Assembly: GCA_028829895.1 (NCBI GenBank)
Contig: CM054180.1
Coordinates: 107,108,635-107,172,634, forward strand
DNA: 64,000 nt
Reading direction: 5' to 3'
DNA from: Sinotaia quadrata
Taxonomy: Eukaryota; Mollusca; Gastropoda; Architaenioglossa; Viviparidae
Made by a program: the position numbers and the translations under genes. Below the pieces are notes generated by a model. The model searched no databases. It was not told where the DNA came from and worked only from the letters and a program-made list of their open reading frames with translations. Position 1 is the first letter of the stretch. The number at the start of each line of letters is the position of its first letter. Below, one piece after another: positions 11,301 to 24,619 of the stretch.

Positions 11301-14300
11301 TTTCAGAGTACATGTACTTACCATAAAAGGAACAATAAAAAAATTAAGAGAAGGTTTGTAAATCTCCATGTATGGAATCCATCCACTGAAAAAGAAGTAA
11401 GCGCCAACCCCTGTAAAACATCAAAATCACATCTAATTGAAGCAAAATTCATTCTTGTATACAATGTGCACAGTCTTCAAAAAACATTTTTTTAGAAAAA
11501 GGAAAACAATAACAGAAGAATTTTTTTCTTAGAACAGGATTCTATGTTAACAAATGACTGATACTTTTAAAAAATGAAACATTTAAATGTGATTTTTGGT
11601 TAGAAAATGACCTGTATAACACATTTTTTTATATCAGAAAAATGTTTTAAACACATCTTCAACAACTAAGCAAATCACAGTAAAGAGAAACATATTTCTG
11701 AGTATGAAAATAACAAACGGTCATCTTTCCAAGATAATAAATGAATGTCAAAACAAAATGCTGATGTATATCAGCAAATTTGTCTGTGTGAAGTCCAAAA
11801 GATTTTATAATTTAAATCACCCAAATCATTGAAAGTAACAGAGGTTGAGAGGTTCACAATGTGCATAATATGCAAAAGAAAATTGTCTGAAATGCATTTT
11901 CTTAGCACATGCAATGCACATTTGGTGGTATTTACTGAGGTACACAGTTTGGTGGTATTTACTGAGGCACACAGTTTGGTGGTATTTACTGAGGTACACA
12001 GTTTGGTGGTATTTACTGAGGCACACAGTTTGGTGATATTTACTGAGGTACATGGTTTGGTGATATTTACTGAGGCACACAGTTTGGTGGTATTTACTGA
12101 GGTATACAGTTTGGTGATATTTACTGAGGTACACGGTTTGATGATATTTACTGAAGTACACGGTTTGGTGATATTTACTGAAGTACACACATTGATATCA
12201 TTGAATACTGCTGTATAAATTTATATATGAAAATGATGTACCATTACAGCATTCACTGTAAATACTAAAGTGCACCAGCTTTATAAGAATTTATGTCAAA
12301 TGTTAGCATGAACTCCTATTGTTAAATGAAATCATCTAAGTATGATGCTTGTAAGTGGAAGGAAATAATAATTTTAATTACAAATATTCTCTTAAGTTGA
12401 ACAGATATATGTGTATATATTATATATCTTGATCAGACAAACATTTTTGAAATGTGTATTTGGTGTTTATTTATCTTAACTGACATTTCTGGAATGAATG
12501 GGCTTTAAGAGAGCTTCAATCTTATCTGAGAAGTATGAAACATACTGCTGACATCTTACAAAAATCTGACAGTCTATTACAGCAACAAAAATAAAGTTGG
12601 TGTTGTTAAGTTTGGCTAATTTGGAAAGATGTTTTTCACAGAAATAATCTCATTTTACATCAACTGTTAACATTCTTCACTAAAAACTTATACTGTCAGC
12701 ATTACAGTCCATTCTGAAGTTTTACATGTTAAAGAGTACCTTAGACTATTTAGCCTAATTCTTGATTATCTTATCCAAACAAATTTTAGTTTAGGCTCTC
12801 TAACTTCATTATATTTGTGTCCATCTGATCTAATCCTATTGAAATAAGTAAATACAAGACTAACTGACTGAAAATAAGAATATAATAATATCAAAATACC
12901 AGTTTTAAAAGCACATTTACATTTTAAAATCAATTCAATTATCATTTGTAGCCTGTAATAATAAATTTGAATCTCGCAAAAATGAATGAGTGAATAATAA
13001 CAATAACTATTGATTACTTTATTAGAATTGCCTGCCCTAAGATCTTTAAGTGCTTGACAGTACTAATGACTAGCTAAACTGAATAATCCATCAGTCAGGA
13101 CCGAACTCACAACCGCACAACTTGCATAAAAGTCCTGCATCTAGACCTACTAGCAACCAGGTTGCCAGGCTTCTGTATGTACTGCCTTGTAATGTAATTT
13201 GCCCAATACATACTTTAATTTTCAGTTTGTAATTGCATGGAAAAGACCAAACTCAGAATTGTAGTCATGTTGAAAAAAGTAAGACAGTCTGTCAGAATGG
13301 ACAACATTTAAAAAATCAAATGATGAGGCTGAAATTAAGAAAACATTATTCTTATTTTTTAATTAATGGGTTCAATATAAGATTATTACCTCATAAAAAT
13401 TTTAATTTCTCAATCAAGATGGCTGGTGAAGTATTTGAAGAAAACAAAACTAAGAATTGCTTAATTAAATTATTGTGAACGCTTCTGAACTTAGAATTTC
13501 AACTGAATTGATCATGTTATATTTTGCCTGTAAAATGTCTCATTAAAGTGTTCATTCATGTTGCATTTTGCAAATATGACTCACAAAAGTATTCACTCAT
13601 ATTACATATAAAAATTTCACAATGCTATCAAAGACAACAGATGTCTGCTAATTTAAAAACTCAGAATGTCAAAGTGGTGTTCAGATTTCAAAGAAGCACA
13701 CACATGATTACAATTACTTGCATACAAAGTTCCAATTTATTCCAGAAATGATTACAGTTAAGTGCATGAAAAGTTCCAATTTATTCCAGAAATGATTACA
13801 GTTACATGCATACAATGTTCCAATTTATTCCAGAAATGATTAGTTACGTGCATACAAAGTTCCAATTTATTCCAGAAATGATTAATTATGTGCATACAAA
13901 GTTCCAATTTATTCCAAAAATGATTAATTATGTGCATACAAAGTTCCAATTTATTCCAGAAATGATTACAGTTACATGTATACAAAAAGACATGCTATAT
14001 AAAGTGCCACTTACCAGTCAGACCAATGATGACTAGACGACTGAGAAAAAGAATAAAGTCTGTTGTTTTGTCGACAACCATCACACGTATAATATTACGA
14101 AATATAAGCATGAAGGCATCCTTAGCAGATGTGCAGAAGTTTTTTCCATAAACAGCAATCTTAGCATAAAAAAATGTACAGATAATATTTATGAATGATA
14201 AATAACAGGTAATGTACTGACACTTCAACAAATATGTGTGTGTGCGTGCATGCAGACCAGTTTGTGCAAATGATTGCGAATGCATATAAGGGTGACCCGT

Positions 14301-17300
14301 TAAATGCGCGAACGACAAATGTGCGCATTGACAAATATGCACCCTGACAAATGCGCGATAGGGTTAAATTTAGGGTTAGGTTATGGTTATGGTTAGGATT
14401 AGGATTAAGATTAGGGGTCAGGGTTAGGGTTAGAGTTAGGAACAGAACGATTCATCGCGCTTTTTTCCATCGCGATTTTGTCGGCGCGCATTTGTTGGTG
14501 AACCGCATATTAGTGCATGTAAAAACAGACAGTATAAAATGTGATTCATCCATAATTATTTTTAGAGATCTAGCAGGACCTGGAGATGCAAGCAATTCCT
14601 AGTTGCAGGAATAAAGATCCAAAGGGATATTTGACCTTGCTATGATCATTTTTTTTACACCAAATGTTTACAAGGACATTTACTACAGCATTCTTGTAGA
14701 CACTTAGCAGAACACAGACTGAAATCAAACACTATTATGCATGCATTTTAATAGGTACAACTTCTATTACACTAGCAAAACACAGAGACTGAAATGTACC
14801 ATGTGCAATGCAAATGTGCAATTTTATAATTACAACACAGAAAATCTACTAGCGAATTCTTTAGAAACTTAAAGCAGAGACATACTGAGATCAAACACAC
14901 CCATGATAAATGCATTTTTATAATTACAACAAAGAAAAACCAGAAGAGTAATTTTAAGATACTTAAGAAGAGTAATTTTAAGAAGAGACACTGAAACCAA
15001 ATGTATACCATAATGTATGCATTTTTGTTGATGAACTTCATGAACTTCTCCAGGCACCAAAAACAGCACATGCAGCATCTGTGAGATTGTGAGATTGATA
15101 TGAGAAGTTATAATTGTCAGTTTGTAGATATAATCCACATTGAGATAAACTTACGCTCAAATAACTCTTGTAAATTGTCAGGTAAAAGACATAATCCACA
15201 TTGATATGTTTAAATTCATACAACACTGTAATGTTTTGCTGGGAGATGGGCAATATGTTAATTCTCCACCACCCCAGGCTGCCCACAACCTTATGCTAAT
15301 CCTCAAAACACACCTTCTGGCTGGCCACGTGTTAGAAAGATGAATGATAGATAATGCAGAATAGAAGAGTGATAGATCTAGAAGATAGCTCGAGCCCCCT
15401 GATACATACAGCCAGGATAGTAAGTAAATACAGGTGACAGACTACAACATATAACATGTAAGTGAGTCATACTAACACGAGCGGTCTAAGTATCAACAAG
15501 AAATGTATTCAATAAGAAATAACATAAGACAGCATGGTTACATATAGCAAATAGTTAACAGTTACAATTGGAATTTATAAATGTTTATAGTGCATAACCA
15601 CGAACATGTGGTGTCATAAGAGAATGTTCATTTTGAGTCCTAAGGCACTGTAGTAGCTATCTGGTTAGTTTGTATAAGTGAACACTAAATAAGTTTATAA
15701 GAGAACATTAAATGTTCTGAGTGAATTCTAAAAGTACTTTGATTAAAGTTCGAGTGAATTTCATTGTATCTTGACTTAAGCTGTGGGATTGTTTTTATAA
15801 ATACATATCTTTAGGTTCACCTGATGTGTCGCCCAGTGAAAGTCATAACAAATGCACACGTTACCCATTGAAAGTTTTTGGCTCGTGGATCGTTCTGCTC
15901 TGGTGTATTGTGGTTCAATACTCATAAAAGTCAACATCCAAGATAGAGTGGTTCTGCTCTGGTGGTGTTTTACAGTTCAAAGCCCATCAATCAACATCTC
16001 AGATAATCTCTCAAAGTACAAATCTTGCAATAAAATACGCATTGGCGAAGAAATCGTCCTCGTGTGTTCTCTGACAGAACACTCTTACTTACATAGTCAT
16101 CATACATTGTAATAAGCAAGATATAACAATAATTGTCAAGAGATAAACATGAATATAATATTAGTTAGGCAAGCAAAACCATATACCTTTGGCAGTAATA
16201 TACACAGAGGATGATAACTGGTGATAAGGTTAATAGTATGACTATACTTTGTTAACACTGTGTGAACCAAAATACGTCTTGTCTCAATGGTCAGCTTGCG
16301 TAATACTAACAAATTCCAAGTAGATTTCTGACACATTCATTTGCATGGCTGAGCTGTGCTTTGATTGGTTAGTTTAGAGTGAGTATCTGGAACATTCAGG
16401 TAGGTTTAAGTGTAGTCTATTTTTAGAGGAGGGATGGGCTTTGGGCTACATAAGCTCCTCCCCTATTATGTGACAAACACATTTAATTAAATGATGCATC
16501 ACTTACGATATGGTATTTTATCAGCCCATTTATCACTTGTCATTAAATATTCCCTCAAATATTTAAGCTCAACCATCCAAAACAATCCTTTCAGTCTCAA
16601 GAATACAAGAAGTACTAAGCAACTTCATTCACAAGCTAAGACATAATTGCATTCAGAAACAGTGCTGCTATACTACTGTTGCTCAGGTGTGGGAATTAGT
16701 TATACTCTTGAAAAACGTGTGTTTATGATGCTTTTATACCTTCTGAAAGTTATTATCCTTTCAGTGCTAGTTTTTGTTAATTATTTTCTTATCAGTTTGT
16801 GTGCTTCTTAATGGCCTCTAGGTATTATAGCATAGACTCAAAATGGCTTCTCGGTATTATAGCATAGACTCAAAATAGCTTCTAGGTATTATAGCATAGA
16901 CTCAAAATGGCTTCTCGGTATTATAGCATAGACTCAAAATGGCTTCTCGGTATTATAGCATAGACTCAAAATGGCTTCTAGGTATTATAGCAAAGACTCA
17001 AAATGGCTTCTAGGTATTATAGCATAGACTCAAAATGGCTTCTAGGTATTATAGAAAATATGAGATTATTCAAACTACTTGTTTGAATATTCACAACTTC
17101 TGCTGTTGCTATGTCAACATTAAAAGAAAATTATTATTATCAAAATACTGATTTATACCTTTGGATTATTAACAATGCTGCACAATTTATAGTGATCCAT
17201 TTAAACATGGAGAACTAGCTCTATTCCAGTGGACAGTTAAGATTAGTGCCTGTCCATGTTTGGAGGTGTTCAATATAACTTTCACATTTACCAATCAACT

Positions 17301-20300
17301 CTCTGAGGAACTTGAATTAGCGTTTTTAAAAAAAACCCCAGTGAATGGATAAGTACCATAAAGGAAATAATAACAAATACAAGTGAATACACAACTTCCA
17401 TTAATACCAATATAAATCTTTAATCCACAGCATGAAAGTGACACAAGTTATGACAAAACAACCAATACATTTATTACTACCTAATATAATAACAAATAGG
17501 CAAAGCTGGGCAATGCATTGTATATAGGATTATACAATTTTCTTTATGTTAAAATTCAAGAGCTAGGGTGCACAGTATATTCAAGATTTAAAGTTGTCAA
17601 TAACTCCTGGAACAAAACTACTTCTTGTTCAATGTAGTCACAATACCATAAAAATACCATTCTGCAGAATAGTTTTGAAACTAAATAGTTAAATATCTAA
17701 ATATATATCTTGTGTTATTTGCTACAAAACAAATACAATGATTATTTATCAGTCATTTGATACACTATAAACTTCAAAGTAAACAAAACATTTTAAATGA
17801 CAGTGCTTGTGGTACCTACTTTATAAAAAACTTTGCCACAGGATTCTCCGACCCTTTCAACTTGCCATCAATATACTGCAGGACAACACGAATAATCTGT
17901 ATGATAGCAATCAGAAGAGACCCAAAGGCAAGAGAGCCCAAGTGGTATCTATGGAATCAAAGAAAGACAATTATATTTCTTTTGTATATATATATATTCG
18001 AATACTAATAACTACTCCTAGATTAAATAAAATTTTGGTTTACTCTTTGATTTATAATAAATGAGCACTAATGAATAATGTTTGGAAATGATACTAATGG
18101 AAGCAATGGGCACTTTGGAAGAGATAAGATGTTATCTTTCCATGACTTTACTCAAACTTCATACTTTCCAGGCATCTACTGCACAAGACACATCCATGAC
18201 TTTACTCAAACTCCATATCTTCTTGACTTTTACATGCCAACATTTGTTTAAGGACTCTGTCTCAGCATGAGGATTTAAAGATTGTTAATTTTAACGCTAC
18301 ACCTATGCTGACATAAAACTACAACATAAGACAACATCTATGACTGTACTCAAATTTCATACCTTCCTGATCTAACTCCTGCACAAGACAAAAACTTGAT
18401 ACCTTTCTCTCAAATCACAACATAGATTTAAATCTGACACAACACAGACTTAAACCTGACACAACAAAGATTAAACTGACACAACACAGATAAAATCCTG
18501 ACACAATACAGATTAAAACTGACACAATGCAGATTTAAACCTGATACAACAGAGATTTAAACCTGACACAACACTGATTAAAACTGACACAATGCAGATT
18601 TAAGCCTGACACAACACAGACTTAAATCTGACACAACACAGATTAAACTGACATAATGCAGATTTAAACCTGACAAAATACGGATTTAAACCTGACACAA
18701 CACAGATTAAAACTGACACAATGTGGATTTAACCTGATACAACACAGATTTAAACCTGACACAATACAGATTTAAACCTGACAAACAGATTAAAAACAGA
18801 CAAAATATACATTAAAAAGACACAACACAGATTTAAACCTGACACAACACAGATTAAAACTAATACAACACAGATTTAAACCTGACACAAAACAGATTAA
18901 AACAGACAAATTATATATTAAAACTTGACACAACACAGATTAAAAAACAGACACTCGACAGATTCAAATCTGACACAACAAATATTCAAAAATAAGAATA
19001 TAAAATAGTATATGCATCTTCTGCTCTAAGAAAGTGCAGTAACTAGGCAGCTCTTATTTGAAATGTCAACTAACTGATTCTTGAAACAAAGATTCCTATC
19101 TGGAATAGTAACTAAGTAATTCCTATCTGTAACAGTAACTAAGAGAGTCCTATCTGAAACACTAAGTGGTGATTCCTAACAGTAACTGACTCCTATCTGG
19201 AACAATAACTAAGTAATTCCTATCTGGAACAGTTACTAACTCCTATCCAGAACAGTAGCTAAGTGACTTCCTACCTGAAACAGTAACTAAGTAACTTCTA
19301 TCTGAAACAGTGGCTCCTATCTCAAACAGTAGCTAAGTGACTTCTATCTGAAATAATAATTAACGCCTATCTCAAACAGTAGCTAAATGACTCTTGTCTG
19401 TAACAGTAACTAAGTGACTCCTGTCTGAAACAGTAACTATGTAACTCTATGAAACAGTCTGAAACAGGCTGAAACAGTAACTATGTAACTCTATGAAACA
19501 GTAAGTGACACCTATCTGCAAAAGTAATTTATTGACTCCTATCTGAAAAAGTAATTTAGTGACCCCTCTCAGGAAACAATCAGCTGCTCAGTAAAATAGC
19601 AATAACATGATACCAAACTAAACTAAGACTAAATGACATCTATTTAATTTTTTTTAAAACAGTAAATACATACATAAATAAAACATAAATACATACATAA
19701 ATAAAACAGTAAATGACCCCTCACCCATCTAAAACATCAGTAATCAGTTACATCAGTAAATGACACCCACCTAAAACAGTAACTAAATGGCACATCAAAT
19801 AAGACAACTGACACCTATCTAAACTGTAATTAATTAACATTTAAATAAAACAACTACACAATGAGGTAAGGAGCATTTATCTACACCATCAAAACGTTAT
19901 GAAAACAACCTACATAAATACCAGCACAATTAGTTGCCAGTGTTACATGGTCAGCATGACCCATGCCAAGACATCAACAGTGAACTACTTGTCATCAATA
20001 AGTAGTGATACATACCTAAAATATCTGTATAATTCTGACAAATATCTAAAACATATGTGAAGGTAACTGTAAATTCACACACATCTGACAGAGATCTAAA
20101 TATCTAAAGAGGGTCTACTGATACACAGTTCTGAAAAAACACAATACAAGAAAAGTGGGTATGAAAATTTAACACGTACCTTAAATATTTACAGAGTGGT
20201 TACACAAATCTGACACATACCTAAAATATCTACAGAGGGAAAGTGGGTAAATAATGTTGACACTTGCCTAAAACATCTACATCTGGGCACACAATTCTGA

Positions 20301-23300
20301 CATACCTAAAATATCTACAGATGGAAAGTGGGCACACAATTCTGACATATTACTAAAACATTTACAGAGGGAAAAGAGTAAAGAAAGGTGGATAATGACA
20401 TACCTGAAACATCTCAAGAAGGAAAAGAGAAGAGGGAAACTGGGTATATCCTTGTTCTTGTCAAATGCCCAGTAGTATGATGCGAAGGCCCCAGCCAAAG
20501 TTAACTCCCCTAAAGCAATGACAAAGTTCACCAGCCAGAAAAGCATGAACAAATTGTAGATCTGGAGATACAATGTGTAACTGTAAAAATAGAAATAAAT
20601 ATTTTTTATTATTGTCATAAAATACAATTATTTCACAATACTTTATTATACATTTTTTAACATTAAAGTGTTCAAGTTCCCCCCATAACTACAAGATTAA
20701 AATTGATTAAGAGATGTATGGCAGTAGAACAAATGGAGACGTATGCAGGAGTGCCATAATATGAGTGAAAGAGAGAAAACTTGACTTATGAGTGATGATC
20801 GTTTGCTCACACCTCTGCAAGATGAGCAGATCTTACAGCTGTTTGTGATGAGGAGCGAAGAATTAGGAGTCGATGGAAAAGTCAAGAATATGTGCCATAG
20901 GGACAATACTGTTAGAAGTATACAACAGATTTAACAGGCAATTCTCTAGTTATGAGCAGTCATACATTTAATCTTTATCTGTACAGGGTGAATTGGTCAA
21001 AGTGTCTTGATCAAATAAAAAAATTATCTCCAATCTCCATATGGACAGGGCGAATTTAGTGTGTGTGTGTGTGTGGGGGGGAAGTGTATCATCTAGGTAG
21101 TGGTGTGTGATTTTCTTCTTTTTGAGAGGAGAAATAAGAGGAGAAATAACATGTTTTTAAATTGTTTTTATGTCTTTTTTTTTGCTTGTCACTTTTCTCC
21201 TTGTGTCAACACTCTTGGGCACAATATATCCTTGTGCTGCCCCTGAGCAAAACATATCATCACACTGTACAAAGCATTGCCTCATGCTGTTCCTGTGCAA
21301 AGCATTGCCTCATGCTGTTTCTGTGCAAAGCATTGCCTTGAGCTGTTCCTGTGCAAAGCACTGCCTCATGCTTTTCCTGTGCAAAGCATTGCCTTGTGCT
21401 GTTCCTGCGCAAAGTATTGCCTCATGCTGTTCATGTGCAAAGCATTACCTCTTGCTGCCCTGTGCAAAGCATATCCTCACACTACCCCTGGGATAGTACT
21501 GACCTTCATCTATTTAATTCAGACTTTCAGAATCCATGGAAAATGGTGGCTTTATCATCAACCTGGATTACTTAAATACATGCTAAGTCTGGAGGTGGTT
21601 CCCCTAAATTACTACCCTTGTTAAAGTCCTGAAATCAGTCAATCCCACCCAATTTGTTGTTTGACAGAAGTCTAGTGAAAGAAGATGACTTCTGTCAAAC
21701 AGTCTAGTGACAGAAGATGACTTCTACTTTTTGAAGATGACTTCTACTTTTTCCAGATTCTGTCTTTGAGATTTTTCTTCTGTTAGCTTACTGTGGGTCA
21801 TTGAAAACTGAGATTTGGGTAAAATTCTATTACAAAACACACACACACAAAACAGGCTCATGAAAAGAATTCTTTGTCAAACAGATTTAAATCTTAAATG
21901 TTTTCAAAGTTTTATAGTTTTTTTTCCTTTTTACTTCTAAGGTTTTGTGTAACCTTATGATAAAAGGTAAACACACTGTTTACGACTAAACATTGGATAA
22001 ATTATTTAATACATTAATAAAACATAAATAATCAGTTTAACACAATAATAGCACACTACCAAACTATTTAACACACCAGAAAATATATCAACAAACTGTT
22101 TAACACAATAATAGCACACTAGCAAACTATTTAACACACCAGAAAATATATCAACAAACTGTTTAACACAATAATAGCACACTAGCAAACTATTTAACAC
22201 ACCAGAAAATATATCAACAAGCTGTTTAACACAGTACAAAATAACACAACCAACTATTTAACACTAATAACAAATGAATAAACTGTTTAACACAGCAATG
22301 AAAAACTGACAAACTGTTTCAAACAGTAACATTACATTAATATTGTTAAACTATTTAGCCAAATAATACCACATTTAACCATTTTTTAACATAATAACAG
22401 CAAATAACATATAATAATACATTAAAACATTATTTAGCATGATAACATATTAATAAAGTGTTAAATAATTTCAGACAGTACATACTGAGAATCTCCGTAT
22501 TTGAGCACCCCACACATTTTACCAGTTGTGCTGTTTTCCTGTAAATAAACAGAGTGACTCATTACAGTGCAATAAAAAGACCACATCTTCAATCCCCCAC
22601 CCCTAACCAAGATATGGTGAAATTAAGATTAAGGTTTTAAAAAAAATGTGGTATATCAAACTTGGTTAATTAACAGGGAAATAAAATTATAAATTTTCAA
22701 TTCATCCATAATCTTAATATTTATTTCCTTCTAAAAATTTAATCTACACGATTTACTGAACAACTTGCTGTAGATCCTTACAGTTGAATCACAAGGAATA
22801 TATTGAAAAAACTCTTGTGCTTTGAGTTTCACAGAATTAATGTCCAGAGTTCCATTTGGGAGAGTAAGATTGTTCTCTTCCAGTTTCTGAATTCGTCCAA
22901 TAGATGTTAGACAGCTGAGAGTTAAAGGTCAAGGACAATGTGAAAAATATTTCTAAAATGATGTGAATTCTGATGGCAGATTTGATATTTTGTTATAGTG
23001 AAAATAGTAATGGACCAAACTATAACACAGTCTTTATGTTATAGTGAAAATAGTTGTCACCGCCGCCCATGTGGAGGGGAGCAGCGGTCATGCTGGACAA
23101 CACACCGACCTTGCAAGGTGTAAAATACAAAGTCTCACACACAGATAACCATGATGGTTCAGTGGGGTAATAGTTTATTCTGCATGCAGGGTAAAGTGTG
23201 AAAGCCAGAGGTTTGTGAATGTGAGTGTGCAGGTGCGTGAATGTGAAATGAGGGACAAACAAACAGTCAACTGCACTAGTTCCCACTTTCGCAAACCAAG

Positions 23301-24572
23301 ACAGACTCGGTAAATAAAGTGATAACAAATGAGAATTTATTCTCAGTATTGGGTCACATTAGCAGACGGTTGTTAGTCATTCATCAATAAATCATTCGCA
23401 CACATTCAAGGGGTAGAGGACCAGAGCGATGAAATGATGAATAAACAAAAAAAAAGTAATAAAAATAAACAATATACTGCTACACAAGAAGTGGTAACAA
23501 CCGTGAAACTTAATGCGGGTCAGATGTAGGCCTATACTGACACGAGTATGCAGATGAAAACCCATTACAATTTCTAAACGTTAATTGCAATGGCGGTAAC
23601 AACCACAAAAATGTCATAATACAGTTATGATGACTGAACGTTAACAAAGTTTCAACAACAAATGTTCATATAGAAAGTTCTGGGTGAAAACCCAAATGTC
23701 AATAGCTTTAAAGTTCTAAATAAATATCAAGATGAAGAACTATAAATAACTAATTATTCCTAACTTCCTATGAGTAATGCGCCTCTAATTAATTATCTTA
23801 CTTACACTAATCTGAAGGAAAAACAGTGATGAATGACGATGAAGTCCGTACTGATGAGCGAATGATGAATGTCAGTATACACAATGTCGAAAAAGTTCAA
23901 AGTTAAAATAAACTGGGTAGCAGTATTGTGAGTATGACTACTTAAGCCTCTTCACTACCGATATCAATGTGGCATTGATATGTCTACCCTATACCTTAAC
24001 TGGATAGGTAGTGAATATGTTACAAGAGTACTTATATGCATACCCAGGATGTTTCTTTTTATTGATACTTTTAGGTTTTTCATATTACTGCTCAGTTAGA
24101 TGAATAGAAGGATACACAGCTATGGCAAGCCAGACTCCCACAACAACCAGCTGCATAGCAAATGGAAATATAGGCCATAGGAGTGTAAATAACATGTTCC
24201 CAATTGCTCTGTAAATAACAATAAGCACAAAATTCAACCAGCAAGGCAACTAAAAATAATGAAAGATTAATGAAACAAATAACATAGTTTCCAGCAGTGA
24301 CTCCTAATGGTAATACCAGTTATGTGAGTATATGCACTGTGTGTGTGCATATTTGCTTGCACTGTGTGCTGGTACTTATTCATGTGTGTGTGTGTGTATG
24401 CTAATATTTTGCAATACATATGTGTATTTTGTGTGTGATTGTAATTGGATGTGTGCATGCATTCCTATCTCTGTGTGTGTGTGTGTGTGTGTGTGTTTGG
24501 TTTGTTAATGCATGTGTGTGCTTGTATTTTACATGTGCATATCTGTACTTGTGCATGCATGTGTGTGTATGT

Positions 24573-24619
<47 letters not shown>

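Noticed and set aside
14350..14440. True telomere or chromosome end
   Set aside because: The TTAGGG-like units are degenerate, short and enclosed in a foldback element within an intron.
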